Assembly (NCBI GenBank): GCA_964531675.1
Contig: CAZHFW010000006.1
Location: 62,001 to 126,000 of the forward strand
Direction: 5' to 3'
DNA: 64,000 nt
DNA from: CAZHFW01 sp964531675
GTDB taxonomy: Bacteria; Planctomycetota; Phycisphaerae; Phycisphaerales; UBA1924
Positions 35,422 through 42,380 of this stretch are shown in pieces. Position 1 is the first letter of the stretch. Every line of letters starts with the position of its first letter. The notes under the pieces are model-generated. The model had not been told where the DNA came from. It saw only the letters and a program-made list of their open reading frames with translations, and did no database searches. The position numbers and the translations under genes are program-made.

Positions 35422-36630
35422 ATGAAGCGTCGACTGATCATCCTCGGATCGACAGGGTCCATCGGCACGCAGGCCCTGGATGTCGTCACGCATCTGAACA
35501 CGCTGCACGCCCGCAACCAGTTCCCGCATCACGTCGAGGTCGTCGGGTTGGCCGCGGGCGCGAATGCGGAGCTCCTGCGTCAGCATGCGTCCCAGCATCC
35601 CAAGGCGGTCACCGCCCTGGCTGCCGGCGCACCGGGGTTCACGTACACGGGCGCGGATGCTGCCGAGCAGCTCGTGCGCAACGTTGAGGCGGACATCGTG
35701 CTGGCCTCCATGGTCGGCTCGGCGGGGCTCCCGGCAACTTTGGCCGCGATCGCGCTCGGCCGCGATGTGGCGCTGGCCAACAAGGAAACGCTGGTCGCCG
35801 CGGGCGAGCTGGTCGTCCGCGAGGCGATGCGCAGCGGCTCGCGCCTGCTCCCCGTTGATTCCGAGCATGCCGGTCTCTGGCATTGCCTTCAGAGCGTGGA
35901 CGCGAGCCTGGTTCCGCCGGTCCAGCACGTGCCGCGGGTGCGCCGCGTGGTGCTGACCGCCTCCGGCGGCCCCTTCCGCTCCTGGAGCCTCGAGAAGATC
36001 CGCGTCGCAACGCCCAGGCAGGCGCTGAACCATCCGACGTGGTCCATGGGGCCCAAGGTCACCATCGACTCCGCGTCGCTGATGAACAAGGCCCTGGAGA
36101 TCATCGAGGCGCACTGGCTTTTCGGCCTTGCGCCCGACGCGATCGAGGCGATCATCCACCCCCAGTCCACGGTGCACGCCTTGGCGGAGATGGAGGATGG
36201 TGCGGTCATCGCCCAGCTCTCCGCGACCGACATGCGGCACCCGATCCAGCAGGCGCTCGCCTGGCCCGAGCGGGTGGCGCCCTGCTCGCCGCGCCTGGAC
36301 CTGCACACGCTCCGCTCTCTGGAGTTCCTCGCGCCGGATCTGGAGCGCTTCCCGTCGCTCGGTTTCGCGTACCGCGTGATGCGGGCCGGCGGGACCGCGG
36401 GCGCGATTCTCAACGCGGCCAACGAGGTCGTGGTCCAGCGCTTCCTGGCCAGCGCCGACAGCACGCAACCCATGCCGTTCGGACTGATCCCGCGCGTGGT
36501 GGGCGAGGTGCTCGACGCGATCGCGCCGACGCCGATCACGTCGCTCGCGGATGTGGCCCGCGCCGAGTCGCAGGCCCGCGCCCTCGCGGCTGAACGCCTC
36601 CGCGATCTTCAGGCGGCGTTTGCGGTTTAG
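35422..36630 (+). CDS. dxr: 1-deoxy-D-xylulose-5-phosphate reductoisomerase
   Basis: 402 aa. Second step of the MEP pathway: it rearranges and reduces DXP to MEP with NADPH. NADPH loop LGSTGSIGTQAL at residues 7-18, ANKETLVAAGELV, the metal-binding VDSEHAGLW, TASGGPF, MGPKVTIDSASLMNKALEIIEAHWLF and the substrate block HPQSTVHALAEMEDG. About 20 residues around 35-60 are longer than in E. coli. The product ultimately feeds IspE (14563) and MiaA (11090). Confidence 0.96.
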   Translation: MKRRLIILGSTGSIGTQALDVVTHLNTLHARNQFPHHVEVVGLAAGANAELLRQHASQHPKAVTALAAGAPGFTYTGADAAEQLVRNVEADIVLASMVGSAGLPATLAAIALGRDVALANKETLVAAGELVVREAMRSGSRLLPVDSEHAGLWHCLQSVDASLVPPVQHVPRVRRVVLTASGGPFRSWSLEKIRVATPRQALNHPTWSMGPKVTIDSASLMNKALEIIEAHWLFGLAPDAIEAIIHPQSTVHALAEMEDGAVIAQLSATDMRHPIQQALAWPERVAPCSPRLDLHTLRSLEFLAPDLERFPSLGFAYRVMRAGGTAGAILNAANEVVVQRFLASADSTQPMPFGLIPRVVGEVLDAIAPTPITSLADVARAESQARALAAERLRDLQAAFAV

Positions 36631-36704
36631 TCCCAACGCTCGGCAGGTGTTCGGCTATGCTCCCGCACACACAAGCAGCGCGCATCCGCGCCGGAGATCC
36701 GACC

Positions 36705-37226
36705 ATGGCCAAGAAGGCGTCCAAGAAGTCCAAGCCCGCACCCAAAGCCAGCAAGAAGGCTCCCAAGCCCGCGGGGAAGAAGGGCACCAAGCCCGCCAAG
36801 AAGGCCAGCAAGAAGGCCTCGTCCAAGAAGGGCGCCAGCACCGATCCGGTGCTCATCACCACCGGCAAGGGCCCCTCGCCCGCCGAGCTCGGGCATCTGC
36901 TCGTGTCGCGCTTCAATCAGGGCAACGCCCAGACCAAGGGCTCGCTCTGGTCCGATGAGCTCATCTCCGTCGAGGGCGTCGGCGTGTCCATGGCCTGGGT
37001 CGGCATGAAGGCGGTCGAAGCCAAGAACGCCTGGTGGGAGTCCGAGCACAAGCTCCACGGCGCCAGCGCCGAAGGTCCCTACGTCGGCGCCACGGGCTTT
37101 GCGGTCAAGTTCCGCATGGACGTCGAAGAGATCGCCACCGGCAAGCGCTCCCAGATGGAAGAGGTCGGCGTCTACACCGTCGAAGACGGCAAGATCGTGA
37201 CCGAAGAGTTCATGTACCGCGCCTGA
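36705..37226 (+). CDS. NTF2/SnoaL-like protein with a lysine-rich histone-H1-like N-terminus
   Basis: 173 aa. Residues 1-48 are almost only K, A, S, P and G (repeats of KKASKK and KPAKK type). Residues 55-173 look like a SnoaL/NTF2-like alpha+beta cone: VSRFNQGNAQTKGSLWSDELISVEG, then paired strands ending VEDGKIVTEEFMYRA. NTF2-like folds bind small molecules or act as enzymes; no catalytic residues are obvious. The ATG at 36705 has GGAG upstream. The basic tail may hold it on DNA, RNA or ribosomes (inference). Confidence 0.75.
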   Translation: MAKKASKKSKPAPKASKKAPKPAGKKGTKPAKKASKKASSKKGASTDPVLITTGKGPSPAELGHLLVSRFNQGNAQTKGSLWSDELISVEGVGVSMAWVGMKAVEAKNAWWESEHKLHGASAEGPYVGATGFAVKFRMDVEEIATGKRSQMEEVGVYTVEDGKIVTEEFMYRA

Positions 37227-37280
37227 TGCCCGCAAAGTGCTGCGTGCTCGCGCCGGCGGTTCGGACGCCGAGGCCTGTCC

Positions 37281-38486
37281 ATGCCCACGCTGCGCACCAT
37301 CCTCCACGTTGACCTCGACGCGTTCTACGCGTCGGTCGAGCAGCGGGACGATCCGACGCTGCGCGGCCGTCCTGTCTTAGTTGGCGGGCGCTCGGGCCGG
37401 GGCGTGGTGCTGGCCGCGAGCTACGAGGCCAGGCCGTTCGGCTGTCGCAGCGCGATGCCCATGGCCAAGGCGATCAGGCTCTGCCCGCAGGCGGTGATCG
37501 CCCGCCCGCGTTTTGAGGCGTACCGCGCCGCCAGCGACAAGGTCTTTGCGGTCTTCGAGCGGTACACGCCCGAGATCGAACCCCTGTCGATCGACGAGGC
37601 GTTCCTGGACGTCACCGCGTCCACGCGCCTCTTCGGAGATGGGCAGACGATCGGTTCGCGCATCCGCGCCGACGTGAAAGCCGAGACCGGGCTCACCTGC
37701 TCGGTGGGCGTGGCGCCCAACAAGTACCTGGCCAAGCTCGCGAGCGATCACAAGAAGCCCGACGGGCTCTTTGTCGTCCGCGAAGGGATGATCCAGGACT
37801 TTCTTGACGCGCTGCCGGTGGGGCGCGTGTGGGGCGTCGGACCCAAGGCCGAGCACGCGCTGGCGTTGCTCAACGTGCGCACCGGGCGCGAGCTTCGCGA
37901 GCTCTCCGAAGCCAGGCTCGTGCAGGAGTTCGGCGTGTGGGGCGAGAAGCTCTACCGCCTGGCCCGCGGGATCGACGATCGCCCGGTGGTGCCGGACCGT
38001 CAGGCCAAGGGCATCGGGCACGAGGAGACTTTTCACACCGACATCGGCGAGCCCGCGATCTTGCAGCGCATCCTCGTGGGGCAGGTCGATCACGTGTGCC
38101 GGAGGCTCCGCCGTGCGGGATTGCACGCGCGGACGATCACGCTCAAGCTCCGCCTGGCGGATTTCTCGACCTTCAGCCGGGGTCATTCGATCGCGGAGGC
38201 GACCGACCGCACCGACCTCTGGATCCCCGAGGCCAAGCGCTTGCTCGACGAGTGGTGCGCGTCGACCAGGCAGGGCGAAGGGGTCGCGCCGTTGCGGCTG
38301 GTGGGGGTCAGGCTCACCCAGCTTTCCTCCGCGGTTGGGGAACAGCTCGGGTTGTTCCCGGACGCGGATGCGTCCAGGCGGACCCGCGTGGACAAGGCCA
38401 CGGATGCGATCGAGGCCCGCTTCGGGAAGGGCGCCATCACCCGCGCCGGCGCTATGAAGCCCGAGGAGCCTCCCAGGCCGGGTTGA
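37281..38486 (+). CDS. dinB: DNA polymerase IV (Y-family translesion polymerase)
   Basis: 401 aa. Palm-domain metal residues D11 (HVDLDAFYASVE) and D105-E106 (SIDEAFLDV) are intact, with ASYEARPFG and SVGVAPNKYLAKLASD typical of DinB. The little-finger domain follows. QLGLF near residue 355 looks like a sliding-clamp-binding peptide, followed by about 40 further residues. It copies damaged templates with low fidelity. It lies one gene away from the S24-type repressor at 39402, but no shared operator was found, so SOS control is only a guess. Confidence 0.94.
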   Translation: MPTLRTILHVDLDAFYASVEQRDDPTLRGRPVLVGGRSGRGVVLAASYEARPFGCRSAMPMAKAIRLCPQAVIARPRFEAYRAASDKVFAVFERYTPEIEPLSIDEAFLDVTASTRLFGDGQTIGSRIRADVKAETGLTCSVGVAPNKYLAKLASDHKKPDGLFVVREGMIQDFLDALPVGRVWGVGPKAEHALALLNVRTGRELRELSEARLVQEFGVWGEKLYRLARGIDDRPVVPDRQAKGIGHEETFHTDIGEPAILQRILVGQVDHVCRRLRRAGLHARTITLKLRLADFSTFSRGHSIAEATDRTDLWIPEAKRLLDEWCASTRQGEGVAPLRLVGVRLTQLSSAVGEQLGLFPDADASRRTRVDKATDAIEARFGKGAITRAGAMKPEEPPRPG

Positions 38487-38523
38487 CCGGCAATTGCCGT
38501 CGGACTCGGGCGTTTGGCGGGGC

Positions 38524-39396
38524 ATGACCCTCCGCATCCAACCCGTGGGCCCGTCGATGCTCTTCGCGTGCTTCATCCTCGCGGGTTCCACACTCACGAG
38601 CCAGGCATCGGCCCAGCCCGCCGAGACCAAGGACGAGAAGGACCTGCTCAAGGGACCCGCAGCTGCCGAAGCTCCGGCGTCCAAGGCGGCCCGCACGCTG
38701 GTGAAGCGCGACTACGAAGGCAAGCTCGAGCGGCTGGACATCAGGCCCGAGCCCGCAGCCATCGCGATGCTTGATCTGGATGCGCCGACCAGGCGTGCGG
38801 CCGACGACATCACACGCCATCGCGCTGCCCAGATCGCCGCGGCGCTCAAGGCCCATCGGGCCCTCCTCCTGGAGATTCAGGGGGCCAACCAGGCGGGCGA
38901 TCGGGCCGGCGCGATGCCCAAGATCCGCGAGTTTCGCGAGAAAGCGCCCGATCTCTTCGAGCCGCCTCTGGTAGACCGGTACGTCGCGGTGCTGCCGCCG
39001 GATCAGGTCGCCGAGTTCAAGAGACTCGTGAACGAGTACAACCAGGCGTTCATCGCCGATCAGGTTGCCGAGCGTCCGCAGGGTGCCGCTCGTCAAGCAC
39101 CTCCCGAAATGCAGGCCAGGCGGCTGGAGGCGATGCAGACCATCCGCGAGCTTGCCCAGACCTTGGGCGCGACGGTGCAGGAGCGGCGTGAGCGCCTCGA
39201 TGCAGCCTTGCTCGCGGTGGACGCGTCCCCGGAGGTTGGCGAGAAGATCCGCGCCATCATCCGCAAGGCCGCCGAATCCACCACCGATGGCGACCTCACC
39301 CCCGAACTCCGCCGTCAGACCAATCAGCAGATCATGGAGCTTCTGACGCCCGAACAGCGTCGCCTCTGGATGCAGCGCCTGCGTGATGGGCAATAA
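38524..39396 (+). CDS. Secreted helical protein of unknown function
   Basis: 290 aa. Signal peptide (about 1-28, ending ASA-Q), then a long, charged, mainly helical protein: a region around 80-200 rich in A, E, R and K and a final segment (PELRRQTNQQIMELLTPEQRRLWMQRL) that resembles the Spy/CpxP-like 'LTPEQ' element seen in many periplasmic proteins, but I would not assign that family. The ATG at 38524 is preferred because it begins the signal peptide. The stop lies 5 bp from the stop of the converging repressor gene. Confidence 0.65.
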   Translation: MTLRIQPVGPSMLFACFILAGSTLTSQASAQPAETKDEKDLLKGPAAAEAPASKAARTLVKRDYEGKLERLDIRPEPAAIAMLDLDAPTRRAADDITRHRAAQIAAALKAHRALLLEIQGANQAGDRAGAMPKIREFREKAPDLFEPPLVDRYVAVLPPDQVAEFKRLVNEYNQAFIADQVAERPQGAARQAPPEMQARRLEAMQTIRELAQTLGATVQERRERLDAALLAVDASPEVGEKIRAIIRKAAESTTDGDLTPELRRQTNQQIMELLTPEQRRLWMQRLRDGQ

Positions 39397-39401
39397 CGCC
39401 C

Positions 39402-40355
39402 TCAGCCGATGCGGCGCATGACCGTCACCGCTGGGTAGAGCCCCGCGACCTGCTCGCGGAGCAGCGTGCGCGCGGGATACGCGGGATTGATGGGCTGAAG
39501 CCTGATCAGCTCCTCGCCAGCTTCCGAGGTCTCGAAGTAGACGCGCTTGAACGTGGTCTCGTGATCGGGCTCGAGCCTGGCGAAGCAGTCAGCGCCGCTG
39601 GTCGCCTGCCTTGCGGGCGAGAACACGACCACGTCTCCTTCCACGTACGAGGGAAACATGGAATCGCCCACCACCCGTGCGGCAAACGCATCGGCGTCCG
39701 CGATATCCGGCACACGCACGTACTGATCCGCGACCCGCGCGGGATAGCCCAGATCGGTGAACTCGCGCGGGTATCCCGCCGCGACCGAGTTGATCAGTGG
39801 CACCTCGTGCCCCAGCGCCACCGGAATGACGCCCCGTGCTGTCATCGGCGCACTCTGACCCTCGAGCTCGCGCACGAGCTTTTCGAGCTCCCCCGAGCGA
39901 AACGCAGCATCCAGACTGCCGCGAACGCCCCCGCGGTCGTCGGTCCGCGTCTGCTTGAGGATCTCCTGGAGCCGCTGGGCGGTGCGCCGCTTGCGCTGCA
40001 CTTCGTCCCGGTGCTGGCTGGCCAGCGAGGAGACCTCAAGCTTGACCGACTCGGGCACGCGCGCCCATCGCGCCGCATCCGCGAGCGTCCCGGCGCGCAG
40101 GCGCAGCGCGCGCTCCATTGCCTCGAGCACATGATCTTCGGGCAAGGGCCTCCGATCATTCTCAAGCTCCGAGAGATACGACTTGCTGCACGCTTGACCA
40201 AGCTCGCGCAGCGCATCGGCGAGTCCTTGCAATGTGAGCCCGCGCTCCGCGCGTGCGCGGCGAATCAGCTCGCCCAATCGCGAGCCCGCGGGCCCCGCCC
40301 CCCCGACGTCCACACGCGATGACTCCACGCCCCTTCCCCCGTTCTCGCGTCTCAT
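39402..40355 (-). CDS. XRE/LexA-like repressor with S24 peptidase domain
   Basis: 317 aa. An N-terminal helix-turn-helix of the XRE type (LGELIRRARAERGLTLQGLADAL, about 20-85) is joined through a charged linker to an S24 autopeptidase domain. The catalytic pair is visible: S232 in GDSMFPSY and K270 in TTFKRV. An Ala-Gly pair (VAAGYP) before the domain is a possible self-cleavage site. Proteins like this (cI, LexA, ImmR types) lose repression after DNA damage. It is divergent from the ATPase-acetyltransferase-terminase operon with 196 bp between, which contain a perfect 19-bp palindrome. That arrangement suggests it controls that operon and itself. Confidence 0.88.
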   Translation of the reverse strand: MRRENGGRGVESSRVDVGGAGPAGSRLGELIRRARAERGLTLQGLADALRELGQACSKSYLSELENDRRPLPEDHVLEAMERALRLRAGTLADAARWARVPESVKLEVSSLASQHRDEVQRKRRTAQRLQEILKQTRTDDRGGVRGSLDAAFRSGELEKLVRELEGQSAPMTARGVIPVALGHEVPLINSVAAGYPREFTDLGYPARVADQYVRVPDIADADAFAARVVGDSMFPSYVEGDVVVFSPARQATSGADCFARLEPDHETTFKRVYFETSEAGEELIRLQPINPAYPARTLLREQVAGLYPAVTVMRRIG

Positions 40356-40452
40356 CGCGCACGCATGTCCGCGTTTGTGCGCATTTTTCAGGATATGCCT
40401 TCGCCAAGCCTTGCAATCGAAAGTGCGGCGTGTAGAACATGACAAAACATAA

Positions 40453-40471
40453 GTTCACGATCGTCGTGAAC
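40453..40471. promoter_or_regulatory. Candidate operator: GTTCACGA-TCG-TCGTGAAC palindrome
   Basis: A perfect 8-bp inverted repeat with a 3-bp centre, midway between the divergent repressor and the operon at 40552. It is a good candidate for the repressor's binding site. A second dyad, TGTGGA-N6-TCCACA, lies at 40488-40505. Confidence 0.55.
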
Positions 40472-40551
40472 ACTCGCAACACAGCATTGTGGAACTGCAT
40501 CCACAAAATCCACAGAAGCGTGTCCGGGGGGCCGGGCAGGAGGCGCGGGGC

Positions 40552-41034
40552 ATGTTTGTCATGGATGACGCGGGCAGCAAGCAGGGCCTGATCGAGCACG
40601 GACGTTCGGATCAGGCCGGGGATCTCAGGCGACGGCTTTCGCCGGGAATGGCCGAGCGGATCGTGATTCGCCTGGAGTTTCTGCCGGATCAGGAGCGGGA
40701 GCTGCTCCGCTCGGTGTTCGTGGACCACCGTCCGATGCGCGAGCTGGCGCCGCTGGTGGGAAGCTCGGAGCGCTCGCTCCGGCGGCGCATCAAGCGTGCC
40801 GTCTCTCGTCTTCTCGGCGCACGCTTCTCGTTTGTGCTGGAGCATCGCGGGGCCTGGACCCCCACCCGCCGTCGAATCGCCACGCTTCATTACATCGACG
40901 GCATGTCGGTGCGTCAGACCGCGGCCAAGGCCGGTTTGTCCTTTCATGCGGTTCGACGGCACCGCGACGCGATCGAAGCGATCTTCGATGCCGCGCAGCA
41001 GCGCCCCGCTCCGCTGCGGCGCATCGGGAGGTGA
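40552..41034 (+). CDS. Small DNA-binding protein with two helix-turn-helix segments (sigma-70 region 4-like)
   Basis: 160 aa. First HTH at about 45-90 (FLPDQERELLRSVFVDHRPMREL..LVGSSERSLRRRIKR), which resembles sigma-factor region 4, and a second at about 115-150 (LHYIDGMSVRQTAAKAGLSFHAVRRH). No sigma region 2 is present, so it is not a full sigma factor. The start is set by a perfect AGGAGG 8 nt before the ATG; upstream frames are not needed. First gene of a tight four-gene operon opposite the S24 repressor. It may be the operon's activator or a small-terminase-like DNA-recognition subunit; both are inference. Confidence 0.75.
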   Translation: MFVMDDAGSKQGLIEHGRSDQAGDLRRRLSPGMAERIVIRLEFLPDQERELLRSVFVDHRPMRELAPLVGSSERSLRRRIKRAVSRLLGARFSFVLEHRGAWTPTRRRIATLHYIDGMSVRQTAAKAGLSFHAVRRHRDAIEAIFDAAQQRPAPLRRIGR

Positions 41035-41037
41035 GCC

Positions 41038-41667
41038 ATGCGTGTGCTGCAAACGTCCGTGCGTCCGAGCTCCAGACTCCTGCGCGCCTGCGCCGGCTTT
41101 GGTGTCGGAGTCCGGAGAAGGCCCAGGGCTCGCCTCCAGGCCGATGGCGTCGCATCTCATCTGCTTGAGGTCTGCGGGCCGGGCAACATCGTCCTCCTCT
41201 CGGGGCCCAGCGGCAGCGGAAAGTCGCGCCTGCTCATGCGGGCCCGCCGGGCTGCGTCGACCCTGGACGTCCACATGATCAATGCAGGACCGCCTTGTGC
41301 TCGGAGCGGCACGATCCTGGACTGTCTCCCGGGAACGCTCGACGAGGCCATCGGAGCATTGGCCAGCGCCGGGCTCGCGGATGTGGGCGTGCTCGCCCGC
41401 ACGCCCCGGGAGCTCTCGGAAGGTGAGCGCTGGCGCTTCGGGCTGGCGTGCGCCATGCTCCGGGCCAGGCAACACCCGCGAGCCGTGATCGTGTGCGATG
41501 AGTGGTGCTCCACGCTGGATCGGCCCGCAGCACGGGGGGTGTGCATCACCGCCCAGCGCTGGATCCGCCGGGAACGCATCGCGGGCCTGCTCTGCGCCAC
41601 CGCGCACGAGGACGTGGTCCGCTGGCTGGGCGCGGACCTGGTCGTGGATTGCAGCGTCGCAACCTGA
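41038..41667 (+). CDS. ABC-type ATPase, COG2401-like
   Basis: 209 aa. A single soluble ABC ATPase domain: Walker A GPSGSGKS (56-63), signature LSEGE (126-130), Walker B with D154-E155, D-loop STLD, and switch H190. No membrane segments and no partner permease. The next gene is a GNAT acetyltransferase; the pair resembles COG2401, known from other genomes as an ABC-type ATPase fused to a predicted acetyltransferase, here split in two. It starts 3 bp after the previous stop with GGGAGGTGA overlapping that stop. Role unknown; DNA-associated ABC ATPases (Rad50, UvrA, SMC type) are a better guide than transporters. Confidence 0.8.
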   Translation: MRVLQTSVRPSSRLLRACAGFGVGVRRRPRARLQADGVASHLLEVCGPGNIVLLSGPSGSGKSRLLMRARRAASTLDVHMINAGPPCARSGTILDCLPGTLDEAIGALASAGLADVGVLARTPRELSEGERWRFGLACAMLRARQHPRAVIVCDEWCSTLDRPAARGVCITAQRWIRRERIAGLLCATAHEDVVRWLGADLVVDCSVAT

Positions 41668-41688
41668 ACACGGGAAACGGGGGCGGGC

Positions 41689-42351
41689 GTGCGGTGTGGG
41701 GTGCGCATCGAGCTTGGCGACATCGGGGACTACCAGTCCTTGGCGCGGTGGCATTACCGCGCGGGCTCGCCCGCGGTCCCGGTGCGCGTCTTGCGTGCGA
41801 TGGAGCGCCGCAGGCTCGTCGGCGTGCTGGTGGTGACGATGCCGACGCTGATGGGTCGCTGGCGCGGAGTGGCATGGCCCGAGCTGGAACTCGACGAGTC
41901 GGATCGACGGGCGCGGATCGCGATCATCAACCAGCGCGTCCGAAGGATCGGGCGCGTGGTCGTGGATCCGCGCGATCGTGGGCGCGGCATCGCGCGCCAG
42001 CTCGTGCGGACCTACCTGGATGACCCCCTGAGCACGCACACCGAAGCGATCGCCGCGATGGGCAGGCACTCGCCCTTTCTGCAGGCGGCCGGGATGCGGC
42101 GCGTTGAACTTGCGCCGCCCGCGCGTGATCTGGAACTCAGGCGCGACCTCCGAAGGCTGGGCGTGCCTCCCTGGAGGCTCGCCGATCTCTCCTTCGCCGA
42201 GCGCTCGCCCCACGCGGGCTTGCGGGCGGCGCTGCAGCGCTGGGCCTCTCGCGCCCAGCACACCCGCAAACTCGCAGACGAACCCGACAAGCTCGCGCTG
42301 GCCGCTGCCGCGGCAGCGTGCGCACCCCCCGCGATCTTCGTGACCCCATGA
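41689..42351 (+). CDS. GNAT family acetyltransferase (COG2401 partner)
   Basis: 220 aa. The acetyl-CoA-binding motif RVVVDPRDRGRGIARQLV (R-G-x-G-I-A) lies near residues 85-105; an N-terminal LARWHYRAGSPA resembles the substrate side of the acetyltransferase part of COG2401. After about residue 150 it is a charged, arginine-rich helical tail. The GTG start follows the ATPase by 21 bp. The substrate is unknown; protein, nucleic acid or a small molecule are all possible. The gene ends 29 bp before the terminase ATG. Confidence 0.78.
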   Translation: MRCGVRIELGDIGDYQSLARWHYRAGSPAVPVRVLRAMERRRLVGVLVVTMPTLMGRWRGVAWPELELDESDRRARIAIINQRVRRIGRVVVDPRDRGRGIARQLVRTYLDDPLSTHTEAIAAMGRHSPFLQAAGMRRVELAPPARDLELRRDLRRLGVPPWRLADLSFAERSPHAGLRAALQRWASRAQHTRKLADEPDKLALAAAAAACAPPAIFVTP

Positions 42352-42380
42352 CGTTCAGGGACCGACGACAGGAGGGGAAC

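Noticed and set aside
40488..40518. DnaA boxes or a replication origin (two ATCCACA repeats)
   Set aside because: Neither matches TTATCCACA fully, there is no AT-rich unwinding region and no dnaA or dnaN. They fit better as part of the divergent regulatory region.
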